From Nitrospinaceae bacterium (GTDB lineage: Bacteria > Nitrospinota_A > UBA7883 > JAJDBK01), in NCBI GenBank assembly GCA_029261405.1, contig JAJDBK010000069.1, positions 1 through 54,468 of the forward strand: a stretch of 54,468 nt of DNA. Reading direction: 5' to 3'. Each line of letters begins with the position of its first letter. The first letter of the stretch is position 1. Below are positions 26,441-35,705 of this stretch, piece by piece. The position numbers and the translations under genes are program-made. The notes under the pieces are model-generated. The model saw nothing but the letters and a program-made list of their open reading frames with translations, did no database searches and was not told the DNA's origin.

Positions 26441-29377
26441 ATGGTTGGCGTCTTTGGAAAGTTATTCGCATTAATTCTTTCAGTCGGTCTCATTTCCACA
26501 GGTGTAGCCGTTACCTGGGGTTATCAGAGCAGTAAACACGCCCTGGAAAATAACTCTCTTAACCATCTTGTCTCCATCAGGGATATAAAAAGTGCGCAAA
26601 TAGAACGCTACTTCACGCACAAACTGGCGGAAACGGAAGCCATGGCCGGTGATAGTTCCAATATCAAACTCCTCGAAAAACTTACCGGTGATCAGGTGAT
26701 CGTGAAAAATATTCAGGAAAATCGTGGCATAACAAAAGACATTCTTGCCGGATGGAAGTTATCTACTCTCCTGTCCACAGAGAAACTCGATTATTACGAT
26801 ATATTTCTGATAGATAAAGAGGGGAATATCCTATTTACCATCGCCGGGGAAGACGACCTGGGAACAAGTCTTAATACCGGGATATACCGGGATACCATGC
26901 TAGCCACGGCTTTCAGGCGGGGTCTTAAAGGGTCGGCGATTTCCGACATGGAGTTTTACGCCCCGTCCAAAGGTATAAAAAGCCTCTTTTTCGCAACGCC
27001 GGTAAAAAGTGGGACCGGGGATGTGATTGGAGTTCTGGCCGCGCAAATTACCACAGAAAGAATTGACGAAATAATGTTGGAAAGAAGTGGGCTCGGAGAA
27101 ACAGGGGAGACATTCCTTGTGGGGCCGGACCTGCTTTTAAGGTCGGACTCCCGTTTTTTTGAAGAGAAAACAGCGTTAAAAAGGAAAATAGAGAGGGAAG
27201 CGCCACAAAGAGCGTACACCGGGCTGACGGGAACTATGTGGTTGCTCGACTACAGGGACGTTCCGGTCTTTAACGCATACGGGCCACTGAAAATACCTGG
27301 TCTTAGTTGGGGAATCGTCGCCAAGATCGATGAAGCTGAGATCATGGCCCCAATTACCCTTTTACGAGATCAGTTGATGTTATTTGCCGGGGCGCTGGTT
27401 CCGATCATCATGATAATCAGCTATTTTGTAGCGGGAAGGATCAGCCGCCCGATCATCGCCCTTGAGCTGAAAATGAAGGAAATCACATCAACAGGGAAAT
27501 ACGGAGACCGACTGCCTGTCCCCGGCAACGATGAAATAGGGTCGCTTGTCGCATCCTTCAACGATATGAACTCTACCCTCCAACGCAGGACCAGTGAACT
27601 GAAGGAAGAATTGTCGAAGCGTGAGATGGCGGAGATGGCTTTGAGCGAATCGTACGAAATGTTGGAGTGGCGTATAAATGACCGTACCGCAGACCTTGAG
27701 AAAGAAATAACGGAGAGAAAACGGACGGAGGATAGTTTACATGAGAGCGCAGTCAGGCTCAAGCGACAGCGGGAAGCCCTTAGCCGCCTGGCGGGTTATG
27801 GAGTGAAGGAGGGTCGCGGGTTAGGGGAGTTTACGGAGATTTCCACAAATGCCCTTGGAGTGACACGGGTTGGTGTATGGATAAATGATGAAGTGGATGG
27901 CCATCCTGTATTCAGGCTACTCGATATGTACTCCATGGGGGATGGGGGACATAGCATTGGCGCCATAATAAGGCTGTCTGATTGTTCTGGCTTTTATAAC
28001 TCTTTGATAAACCGGAATATCATCGCCACCGATGACGTAATGTCAGACCCCGTTACAGCGGAGTTGAAAGATTTGCGCCTCAATCCGAACGATACCGTGG
28101 CTATGCTTGCCACTCAATTCAGGATCAAGGGTATACGAGCCGGGATAATACTCCATGAACACGCAGGGAAACCGAGAAAATGGTTCGATGATGAAAAGGG
28201 TTTTGCTGTTTCAGTAGGTGAGATGGTTTCGTTATGGTTCGAGGAGAAAGAGAGGACCAAGGCCGAAAACGAATTACGGATAGCCAAAGAGCTTGCGGAG
28301 GACGCTACGAAACTGAAAGATGAATTCGTCTCGCTTGTGGCCCACGATCTGAAGAACCCGATAATCTCGATCATCGGTTTTCTCCGAATCATAATCAGGG
28401 AACAGGAGGGGCAACTGGAGGAGAGACACGGGGCGCTTCTTAAAAGGATACACGACAGTTCCGTCAACATGATGAACATAATCGATAACGTTCTGAACCT
28501 GTCGAGGCTTCAGACAGGTAGACTGGTGGTGACCAAATCATTTGCAGACATGCGTGTCCTCGCGGGTCGGGTGTTGGATGACCTTGAGATCATGGCAAGG
28601 GGAAAGAATATAGTGTTGGAGAACGATATTCCGGGAGGGACACACATTTATGCCGATAAAACCATTTTCCGGGAGGTCATTTTCAACATTGTCGGCAACG
28701 CCATAAAATTTTGCGATACTGGAGGGAAAGTATCGTTATATCTTCCCGATAACGAAAAAGGAACCATCGCCATACGGGACAATGGTGTAGGAATCGATGA
28801 AAGTATCCTCCCCGATATTTTCAAGGATACAGCAAAAACATCGACCAGTGGGACTGCTGGCGAGGCGGGTACCGGGCTGGGGCTTCCTTATTCAGCAAAA
28901 ATAATGGAGGCGCACGGCGGGTCAATCAGCGTTGAATCTGTCGTCGGTGAAGGAAGTGTGTTTTACCTCAAGCTACCTTTCCACAAACCAAAACTTCTCC
29001 TTGTGGATGACGATGACGATATGCATTTTATGGTCAGAGAGCTTTTTGACTCCGAGGATATCGAAATTCATTCGGCGTATAACGGCGCTGAGGCTATTGA
29101 TATATTGACGAAAGTTACGCCGGATATTGTGGTTACAGATATCAAGATGCCTGAAATGGACGGATTCGAGTTGATCGAACGTTTGGGTAAAGAGCCTTCA
29201 ATAAAATCGGCGCCGATAATACTTGTTTCGTCGATGAAGAATGAAGAGACCAGGATAAAAGCGTTCAAACTTGGAGCGGATGACTTCCTGAGCAAGCCTG
29301 TCGGGAACAAGGTGTTAACGGAGAGTGTAATGGCTGTTTTAAACGGGGAAAAGAGTGGAATAATTACGGGGCGTTAA
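26441..29377 (+). CDS. Hybrid sensor histidine kinase (Cache-like, HAMP, GAF-like, HisKA, HATPase, REC)
   Basis: The 978-residue membrane kinase has helix 1 at residues 5-27, an extracytoplasmic double-Cache-like sensor to about 305, helix 2 (LMLFAGALVPIIMIISYFVAG), a HAMP region (ISRPIIALELKMKEIT), a coiled coil, and a GAF-like domain near 450-620. The H-box is SLVAHDLKNPIISIIGF with His635. ATPase boxes are FNIVGNAIKF, IRDNGVGIDE and GTGLGLPYSA. A C-terminal receiver has DDDDD and a phosphoacceptor Asp near 900 in VVTDIKMPEMDG. No cognate DNA-binding regulator is adjacent. The start has GGAG 7 bases upstream. Confidence 0.94.
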   Translation: MVGVFGKLFALILSVGLISTGVAVTWGYQSSKHALENNSLNHLVSIRDIKSAQIERYFTHKLAETEAMAGDSSNIKLLEKLTGDQVIVKNIQENRGITKDILAGWKLSTLLSTEKLDYYDIFLIDKEGNILFTIAGEDDLGTSLNTGIYRDTMLATAFRRGLKGSAISDMEFYAPSKGIKSLFFATPVKSGTGDVIGVLAAQITTERIDEIMLERSGLGETGETFLVGPDLLLRSDSRFFEEKTALKRKIEREAPQRAYTGLTGTMWLLDYRDVPVFNAYGPLKIPGLSWGIVAKIDEAEIMAPITLLRDQLMLFAGALVPIIMIISYFVAGRISRPIIALELKMKEITSTGKYGDRLPVPGNDEIGSLVASFNDMNSTLQRRTSELKEELSKREMAEMALSESYEMLEWRINDRTADLEKEITERKRTEDSLHESAVRLKRQREALSRLAGYGVKEGRGLGEFTEISTNALGVTRVGVWINDEVDGHPVFRLLDMYSMGDGGHSIGAIIRLSDCSGFYNSLINRNIIATDDVMSDPVTAELKDLRLNPNDTVAMLATQFRIKGIRAGIILHEHAGKPRKWFDDEKGFAVSVGEMVSLWFEEKERTKAENELRIAKELAEDATKLKDEFVSLVAHDLKNPIISIIGFLRIIIREQEGQLEERHGALLKRIHDSSVNMMNIIDNVLNLSRLQTGRLVVTKSFADMRVLAGRVLDDLEIMARGKNIVLENDIPGGTHIYADKTIFREVIFNIVGNAIKFCDTGGKVSLYLPDNEKGTIAIRDNGVGIDESILPDIFKDTAKTSTSGTAGEAGTGLGLPYSAKIMEAHGGSISVESVVGEGSVFYLKLPFHKPKLLLVDDDDDMHFMVRELFDSEDIEIHSAYNGAEAIDILTKVTPDIVVTDIKMPEMDGFELIERLGKEPSIKSAPIILVSSMKNEETRIKAFKLGADDFLSKPVGNKVLTESVMAVLNGEKSGIITGR

Positions 29378-29395
29378 CTTGATCTCACTGAGGAG

Positions 29396-31423
29396 TTAAC
29401 TTTCGTTTTTCAACGAGGAGGTTTCCTTATTCCCGTTATCGTTGAATTCATCGGCGATCCGCATAAATGTATCCTTTATTTCAAGAAACGCATCCAACAT
29501 CACCGGATCAAAATGAGTCCCTCTTCCCCTGGTCATGATGTCAATGGCCGATTGGTGAGACATCGGTTCTTTATAAGGCCGTTTGCATATTAAAGCGTCA
29601 TAAACATCCGCTATCGCCATAATGCGCCCGGCGACAGGGATTTTGTCTCCTTTAAGCTGGTTAGGGTAACCTGATCCGTCCCATTTCTCCTGGTGGCAGT
29701 TTATAATCTCCTTGGCGATTTCAAAGAACGGGTTTTCTCCGAACTCCTTCTCGGCAAGTTTGAATGCGTCGTTGCCATAGGTCGTATGTTTTTTCATGAT
29801 TTCAAACTCTTCAAAGGTGAGTTTTCCTTTCTTGAGAAGGATGCTGTCCGGAATGCCCACCTTGCCTATATCGTGCAGTGGCGCCAGTTTGAATATCAGA
29901 TCGACGGTAAACTCGTCGAGGTACTCCGAATATTGATCATGAGCCTTCAGGTGATTGGCCAGGGCCAGCACGTAGTGTTGTGTGCGGTTGATATGCGCTC
30001 CGGTTTCCGCGTCCTTGTGTTCGACCAGATTCGACATGGCGCCGATGGTCACGTTTTGAGTTTTGACCAGAGCCAGGGTCCTGCGAAGGGTTTTCCTCTC
30101 TTCGTATATATACTTAAACAGTGTAAGAACTGTGTAGTTACCCGCCAGGGTGACAAGTAACCAGAGAGGTTGAATGAAAAGGCCAGATGTTGCGAAGATC
30201 CATTCTGCGGCAAACCATATGCATATTGCAACGACTACCACTATAAGCATACTCCTGCCGGCTTTAGCCAGGACCAGAAGGGCGGTGGAGAATAGACCCA
30301 GGATCAGTATCATTATAAGCTCCAGTCCCTGGATATAGTGCGGCCTGTAGATAAAATCTTTTGCAAGAATGTTATCGGCGATATTTACGTTGATTTCGAC
30401 TCCTGGTGTTACCGGGCTTAACGGAGTGGCACGAAGCTCTTTAAGGCCAGCGGCCGTGGCGCCGATGTATACTATTTTATCTTTCAACCGATCGGGTTTT
30501 AATGATCCGTCGAGAATGTCTGAAGCGGATATATATTCAAAAAATCTTGCTCCCCCCCTGTAATGAATCAACAGGTTGCCTTTTTTGTCTACGGGTACAA
30601 CAGTATCGCCGATGGTGATCGATTCGATGGAATCGCCTAATATATCAACAATAACCTGGTTTAGATTCAGTGAAATAAGCAAGGGGGCCAGGGCCAGGCT
30701 CGGATAGAGTTTGCCTTTATAGTGAATCAGGAGCGGGGCGCGGCGGAACACACCGTCCACATCGGGAGCTATGTCTATAAAACCGGACCTCGTAGCCGCG
30801 GTTACCAACTCTTCGAGAGGACAAACAACATTTGAAGCGTTAAAAAACAGGCTTTCCGGTTTTACATCGCTCCCCCCGGTTCTGAAAATAACGTTCACAG
30901 GTTTTATCGAACATTCGTTGTCGGTCGTATCACTTTCGGCATAGAGGAATTTAAAACCGAGAACATTTTTGCCTTTTGAAAGGGTTTTGGAGAGTATCTG
31001 GTCGTTGTCCTGAAATTCTATCGGCAAACCGGTGATACCGACCGAAATGCCAAGGTTATCGTTCAGATCTTTTATATAGTTGGCGGGTGAAGTGCGATCA
31101 TGTTCCGAGAAGACTATATCGAGTCCGACAACCTCCGCTCCGGCTTCGTTAATTTTTTCGATGAGGTTTGCAATACGGTAGCGAGGCCAGGGCCATTGAC
31201 CGTATTTTGTCAGACTATCGTCGTCTATCTCTACAATGACATGTCCATCGGCTGAAGTTTCGTTGTGGGACGATTCGAGAATAGTGTCGAATACCTTGTT
31301 GGCTACAAGGAGATAGATGAAGGGCTGGAATGCGTAAACAGTCGCCATAAGGGCGGAGACCCCCAGCCCGACCATCATCATATCCCGGCGTTTTTTCGCC
31401 GAACTCCAGTAACTTTTTTTCAT
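29396..31423 (-). CDS. CHASE2 sensor with HD-GYP c-di-GMP phosphodiesterase domain
   Basis: A 675-residue membrane protein. The N-terminal helix is followed by an extracytoplasmic CHASE2 domain (VIVEIDDDSLTKYGQWPWPR, VVGLDIVFSEHD, GGARFFEYISASDIL, IVYIGATAAGLKELRATP). Three helices come next (about residues 360-440) and then an HD-GYP domain. The HD part shows ETGAHINRTQHYV and LHDIGKVGIPDSIL. The GYP part is INCHQEKWDGSGYP with GRIMAIADVYDAL. All metal and GYP residues look intact, so it should hydrolyse c-di-GMP. It is last in a run with FecR and OmpA genes. Confidence 0.93.
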   Translation of the reverse strand: MKKSYWSSAKKRRDMMMVGLGVSALMATVYAFQPFIYLLVANKVFDTILESSHNETSADGHVIVEIDDDSLTKYGQWPWPRYRIANLIEKINEAGAEVVGLDIVFSEHDRTSPANYIKDLNDNLGISVGITGLPIEFQDNDQILSKTLSKGKNVLGFKFLYAESDTTDNECSIKPVNVIFRTGGSDVKPESLFFNASNVVCPLEELVTAATRSGFIDIAPDVDGVFRRAPLLIHYKGKLYPSLALAPLLISLNLNQVIVDILGDSIESITIGDTVVPVDKKGNLLIHYRGGARFFEYISASDILDGSLKPDRLKDKIVYIGATAAGLKELRATPLSPVTPGVEINVNIADNILAKDFIYRPHYIQGLELIMILILGLFSTALLVLAKAGRSMLIVVVVAICIWFAAEWIFATSGLFIQPLWLLVTLAGNYTVLTLFKYIYEERKTLRRTLALVKTQNVTIGAMSNLVEHKDAETGAHINRTQHYVLALANHLKAHDQYSEYLDEFTVDLIFKLAPLHDIGKVGIPDSILLKKGKLTFEEFEIMKKHTTYGNDAFKLAEKEFGENPFFEIAKEIINCHQEKWDGSGYPNQLKGDKIPVAGRIMAIADVYDALICKRPYKEPMSHQSAIDIMTRGRGTHFDPVMLDAFLEIKDTFMRIADEFNDNGNKETSSLKNES

Positions 31424-31459
31424 GCCGGGTATATTCTGGTTGGTAGAGTGGTCTTGAGG

Positions 31460-32062
31460 TTATCTGACTGTTACTTCAACCCTCCGGTTCTTGCGGTTTG
31501 AAACATTGTCGCCGGTCTGTATCAGCGGATCGTTCTCTCCGTGGGATGTGATTTTTAAAATATCAGTATCGACACCTTTAGAGCTTAATATGCCCGCCAC
31601 GGCTTCGGCTCGTTTTGTGGAGAGCCTCTTGTTGTATTCTTCATTCCCCGCTGTATCGGCGTGACCAACCACGCTTGTATCTACAGATTTGCGATCCGCT
31701 ATTATTCTTATGATGTCATTTATAAGCGCCGCTGATGAATCGACAAGCTCTTTCGAACCCGGTTTGAAGTATAAAATAAATACGACGCCAGGTTCCGGCT
31801 GGGCGGCCATTGCCTCTCCGAACGTGGCTTGAATTTCTTCTTCTTTCAACGCAACCTGGTCCGAGGGGGCTGAGTTTGGTCCGGTTACCGTTGTTGATCT
31901 CATCGGCTCTGATATTGTGGTGGAGCCTTTTTCGGTTGTTACGGTTATCTCCCCAACGGCGCCATCAAGGTCAGGCAATAGCACAAACGTGCTCTTTTGG
32001 GAGCAAGCGAAGCTCAGCATGGCAAGGGGTATAAGCAAGGCGTATTTAATTCCTTTTAGCAC
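31460..32062 (-). CDS. OmpA-family peptidoglycan-associated lipoprotein
   Basis: A 200-residue lipoprotein with signal LLIPLAMLSFAC (Cys near residue 20). A Thr/Ser-rich linker leads to a C-terminal OmpA domain: VVGHADTAGNEEYNKRLSTKRAEAV with the diaminopimelate-binding Asp and Arg region, and NRKNRRVEVTVR. It should tie the outer membrane to peptidoglycan. It lies between the FecR-domain gene (5 bases) and the CHASE2/HD-GYP gene (36 bases), probably one operon. Confidence 0.9.
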   Translation of the reverse strand: MLKGIKYALLIPLAMLSFACSQKSTFVLLPDLDGAVGEITVTTEKGSTTISEPMRSTTVTGPNSAPSDQVALKEEEIQATFGEAMAAQPEPGVVFILYFKPGSKELVDSSAALINDIIRIIADRKSVDTSVVGHADTAGNEEYNKRLSTKRAEAVAGILSSKGVDTDILKITSHGENDPLIQTGDNVSNRKNRRVEVTVR

Positions 32063-32067
32063 CGGCC

Positions 32068-32514
32068 CTATCCCTCCACTTTTGCAAGAAATCTGGTGCC
32101 GCGAATTCCGATGGTGGCGACAGGAGTTTGAAATTTAACAGACTCAGGCGATAGTTTGCCTATCTTGCCCGAAATGTATGAGATTGTGCCTTTGAACATT
32201 TTAGATATAAAAGAAAATTCGCTTTCAGCCGGATTGAACAGGAATTCATTTACAACAAACTCACTTCCACTTCCCAGGGAAACCAGAGTATTGTCGCGGA
32301 AGGTCACACCAAGGCTCGAAGCGTTACCTGTCAGGAACTTGTCGTGAGCGTATATCTTCTCTCCAGCGTTTGCCGGAATCGTTTTACCATCACGAACGAT
32401 GGAGGCGTCTCCTTTTACGGTTTTTACGCTTCCGATGACGCTCTCCCCCGCAGTGGAGATATCGGCGACGAAGGTAAGCGTGAGTGTAATGAGAAAGAGA
32501 GGGACGTAACGCAT
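32068..32514 (-). CDS. Secreted FecR-domain protein
   Basis: The 148-residue protein has a signal peptide (YVPLFLITLTLTFVADISTA) and a single FecR domain: GSVKTVKGDASIVRDGKTIPANAGEKIY, TFRDNTLVSLGSGSEFVVNEF and a final TPVATIGIRGTRFLAKVEG. There is no membrane anchor, so this is a periplasmic FecR-like module rather than a sigma regulator of the FecIR type. Such proteins recur with CHASE2 proteins, which suggests a common envelope-sensing role. Confidence 0.88.
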   Translation of the reverse strand: MRYVPLFLITLTLTFVADISTAGESVIGSVKTVKGDASIVRDGKTIPANAGEKIYAHDKFLTGNASSLGVTFRDNTLVSLGSGSEFVVNEFLFNPAESEFSFISKMFKGTISYISGKIGKLSPESVKFQTPVATIGIRGTRFLAKVEG

Positions 32515-32581
32515 GGTGATACCCGCCTGATGATCCTGGTTAGAGTGATTCTATCAAATTTGGCGACAACACACAAAATTT

Positions 32582-33916
32582 TTACCTGCCAGCAAAATAG
32601 CGTCGTGTCTCCGCAACTACCACAGGCGCAAGTACGACAAGCCCCACAAGGTTGGGGAAGGCCATCAATCCGTTTGCAATATCGGAGAAGGTCCATACGA
32701 CCTCAAGTTTCAGAGCCGCTCCCAGCGCCACAGAACAACAGAACAGGGCGCGGTACGGCATAATCGATCTGGTTCCCATCAACGATTCGATCGCTTTTTC
32801 GCCATAATAAGACCATCCGAGCATGGTCGAATAGGCGAATAGCGCCAGCCCCAGGGACACCACCACACCTCCCATCCCCCCCGGCAGGGTGGATGCGAAC
32901 GCCACGGTAGTGAGGGCGGCTCCGTTGGCGCCGCTTTGCCACTCTCCCGATATCACAATTACGAGAGCTGTCATGGTACAGACGATGATGGTATCGATAA
33001 ATGTCTGGGTCATAGATACCAACGCCTGAGCCACCGGTTCTTTTGTTCTGGCGGCGGCGGCGGCGATGGCGGCGGAGCCTAACCCCGACTCGTTGGAGAA
33101 GATTCCCCGGGCCACCCCCATCCTGACGGCGACCCATATGGCGGCCCCGGCGAAACCCCCTGTGGCGGCGGTTGGCGTGAAGGCTTGAACGACGATCAGC
33201 TTTAACGCTCCGGGGATTTCGGCGATATGCAGGATCAGGATCATTGTGGCGCAAGAGCAGTAGGCCAGAATCATTACCGGCACGATAATCGACGCCACTC
33301 TGGCTATCGACTTTATTCCACCTATGATGACGACGCCTGTCAGGAGCGCAAGCGTAATCCCGGTAGCCATCTTCGGTGTCCCGAACTCGGAAAAAAGGGC
33401 GTCCGCCACAGAATTGCTCTGGACCATTGCGCCGATACCGAAGGATGCTGTAAACGCAAAAAGGGCGAAAGAGATGGCCAGATAATTCCAGGCCGGGTTC
33501 TCGCCACAAGCTTTCAGGTAGACCATCGGGCCTCCCACCATCTTCCCATTCTCATCCTTGTAACGGTATTTGACAGCCAGCAGGGCTTCCGCGTATTTGG
33601 TGGCCATTCCAACCAGACCCGTCATCCACATCCAGAAGATCGCTCCCGGCCCACCGATAGCGATAGCCGTAGCCACGCCAGCGATATTACCTGTACCGAC
33701 AGTAGCCGACAACGCTGTCATCAGAGCCTGGAAATGCGATATGTCACCATCGCCCGTCTTTTCGTCCCGGATAACGAACGCAAGTTTTAATGCGTAAAGA
33801 AGGCGGGTAAACTGGAGGCCATACAACAACGAGGTCAGGTATACACCGGTCCCGAGCAGGAGCAGGATCATCGGCGCGCCCCAGACGCAAGAGTCGATGG
33901 CATTCAGAACAGTCAT
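32582..33916 (-). CDS. Alanine/glycine:cation symporter (AGCS family)
   Basis: A 444-residue sodium/proton-coupled amino-acid transporter with about ten membrane helices. AGCS signatures are visible: [56 protein letters not shown], and [19 protein letters not shown]. It probably takes up alanine or glycine. A CCCGCCAGGCGGG palindrome lies in its short leader (33930-33942), just ahead of a GGGGA ribosome site. Transcription is away from the GGDEF gene. Confidence 0.93.
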   Translation of the reverse strand: MTVLNAIDSCVWGAPMILLLLGTGVYLTSLLYGLQFTRLLYALKLAFVIRDEKTGDGDISHFQALMTALSATVGTGNIAGVATAIAIGGPGAIFWMWMTGLVGMATKYAEALLAVKYRYKDENGKMVGGPMVYLKACGENPAWNYLAISFALFAFTASFGIGAMVQSNSVADALFSEFGTPKMATGITLALLTGVVIIGGIKSIARVASIIVPVMILAYCSCATMILILHIAEIPGALKLIVVQAFTPTAATGGFAGAAIWVAVRMGVARGIFSNESGLGSAAIAAAAARTKEPVAQALVSMTQTFIDTIIVCTMTALVIVISGEWQSGANGAALTTVAFASTLPGGMGGVVVSLGLALFAYSTMLGWSYYGEKAIESLMGTRSIMPYRALFCCSVALGAALKLEVVWTFSDIANGLMAFPNLVGLVVLAPVVVAETRRYFAGR

Positions 33917-33929
33917 ATTCTTCCCCGGT

Positions 33930-33942
33930 TTCCCGCCAGGCG
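33930..33942 (-). promoter_or_regulatory. Small GC hairpin in the symporter leader
   Basis: CCCGCCAGGCGGG forms a five-base stem about 15 bases before the symporter ATG, close to its ribosome site. It could affect translation, but no known riboswitch pattern (including glycine) is recognisable around it. Confidence 0.3.
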
Positions 33943-34170
33943 GGTTGTTGAATAACTACGAGAAGTACATATTAAAATGGCGCGATCCGAATGTTAACAC
34001 AAGCGTATCTATGGATCAGGTCTCCTGTCGAATAATATTTCTCTTTTCGGGTTAATTGTCGTTACTATTCATCAAAAAGAGGGTAAAATCAGGTTTTTTC
34101 GTAATGATTTCTCCATTCGGGTTGATGACAGATCGCAGAAGCGGAACAGGGAGTTTGCAAGGAAAGAAAA

Positions 34171-35496
34171 ATGAGTGAGCTAATAGCCCTTATAGAACGC
34201 AACCAGGATTTGCTGGGTGAAACTGCTCATTCGCTGGAGAACGGCGGTTTTCAGGTGAAATCCGCTCCCGACTTCGAGTGTGGGTTACAGCTTTTCATCG
34301 ACAACAGCTTTGATCTTGCCATCATCGACACCGAAACCGGCCTGATGGGGGGGTTAGGATTCCTGCAATCCTGGGTAGAAGAGGCTCCCGAAGATCACAC
34401 TCCGGTAATATTCCTGATGTCCGATGCCGTGGGCAAGGCGGAGCTGGATGAAATAATATCCCAAAGCCATTTCAAGTCGAGGGTTATCGAAACTCTCTTC
34501 AAACCGATAGAGCCTGACAGGTTGACAAGCTTTATCTCCACTTATTTCGAGTCGAAACGCTTTGTGCCCCCAAAAAAATCGAAGGTGATGGCCGTTGACG
34601 ACAGTCCCATCCTCTGCACCATGTACCAGTGCCTGTTTGAAAAGCACGAGTTTCTCTACGAAATAGTGAGCGATTCGACAAAAGCTGAGACGATAGCCCA
34701 ATATTTCAAGCCGGATCTTATCCTGATGGACGCCAGTATGCCGGATATAGATGGCTTTACCCTGACAAAGAACATCACAAGCAGTAAGGAGCTTGCTAGC
34801 GCGAGGGTCATTATGGTGACGGCGGACTCCCGCAAGAGCGTAATTTTACAGTCGCTTATTAACGGGGCGGTCGATATCCTGAACAAACCTTTCGACGAAG
34901 AAATTCTCCTGGCGAAGATGAAATCCCACTTGGATAAAAAGCGGGTATACGACGAGCTTTCCGGGGCGTACCAGCGGGTCAAGGCGACCAACGAAAGATT
35001 ATCCGCTCTTGCCGCCACCGACAGCCTGACAGGTCTTTATAACCATGGAAGGTTGCACGAATACCTGATAAAGGAGATCAGCAAGGCGAAAAGACACGAC
35101 CGTAGTCTCGCTCTGGTTATGCTTGATGTGGACCATTTCAAGCGGTTCAACGACAAGTACGGGCACCGTTGTGGCGATGAGGCGTTAAGGACGTTGGCTG
35201 TGGTGTTGCAAGGGGCTTTGCGAGACGGTGACGTGCCCGCAAGGTATGGTGGCGAGGAGTTTTGCATTATCCTCCCGGAAACCGATCTCGAAGGTGGGGC
35301 GCTTGTCGCGGAAAAGATCAGAAACGTTGTGGAGAACACTCTGGTAAGCGCCGATTGTTGTGATGAGACGTTGACCGTAAGCCTGGGCGTGGCCCAGTGG
35401 AAAAATGGATGTAGCGCCATAAAACTGATCGACAGCGCAGACAAGGCGATGTATGTAAGCAAGAATAGCGGGAGAAATCAGGTGACCAAAGCCTGA
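34171..35496 (+). CDS. Diguanylate cyclase with two receiver domains (PleD-like)
   Basis: The 441-residue protein has receiver 1 (residues 1-125) with Asp53 in LAIIDTETG, only a partial acidic pocket (IER instead of DD), and LFKP. Receiver 2 (140-260) is canonical with VDDSP, LILMDASMPD and LNKPF. A GGDEF domain follows: DHFKRFNDKYGHRCGDEALR and active site RYGGEEFCIIL. The product-inhibition I-site RDGD stands five residues before GGEEF. It should make c-di-GMP from two GTP under phosphorylation control. The REC-REC-GGDEF order matches PleD. Confidence 0.94.
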   Translation: MSELIALIERNQDLLGETAHSLENGGFQVKSAPDFECGLQLFIDNSFDLAIIDTETGLMGGLGFLQSWVEEAPEDHTPVIFLMSDAVGKAELDEIISQSHFKSRVIETLFKPIEPDRLTSFISTYFESKRFVPPKKSKVMAVDDSPILCTMYQCLFEKHEFLYEIVSDSTKAETIAQYFKPDLILMDASMPDIDGFTLTKNITSSKELASARVIMVTADSRKSVILQSLINGAVDILNKPFDEEILLAKMKSHLDKKRVYDELSGAYQRVKATNERLSALAATDSLTGLYNHGRLHEYLIKEISKAKRHDRSLALVMLDVDHFKRFNDKYGHRCGDEALRTLAVVLQGALRDGDVPARYGGEEFCIILPETDLEGGALVAEKIRNVVENTLVSADCCDETLTVSLGVAQWKNGCSAIKLIDSADKAMYVSKNSGRNQVTKA

Positions 35497-35583
35497 CCGG
35501 CGCTTCCGGTTGTTGCGTTATTCCTCAGATTCCCCGCCGCTCTTTGAGCCTTTAATACGGGCTTATCAAAATAGTTCTTTATA

Positions 35584-35629
35584 ATTGCCCCACGTTATGT
35601 GAGGATATGTAGCCCTGTTTCGGGGCAAT
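35584..35629 (+). promoter_or_regulatory. Inverted repeat in the etf operon leader
   Basis: ATTGCCCC (35584-35591) and GGGGCAAT (35622-35629) are perfect inverse complements about 75 bases ahead of etfB. They could form an operator with half-sites roughly 38 bases apart or an RNA stem. AT-rich sequence before it (TTATAAT at 35579-35585) looks like a -10 element. No known regulator site is recognised. Confidence 0.35.
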
Positions 35630-35705
35630 TCATTTTAAGTGAAGGCCGTTTTTTTAGCGGTCTTAGGTAGGTGGACGAATCTAGCGAAAAGGGAGTGCAT
35701 TTTAG

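Noticed and set aside
26292-26474. A 60-codon frame before the hybrid kinase
   Set aside because: It overlaps the kinase start, lacks a ribosome site and has composition like AT-rich leader DNA.
33930-34170. Glycine riboswitch before the AGCS symporter
   Set aside because: The transporter type made this worth checking, but the leader shows only one small hairpin and none of the conserved glycine aptamer bases.
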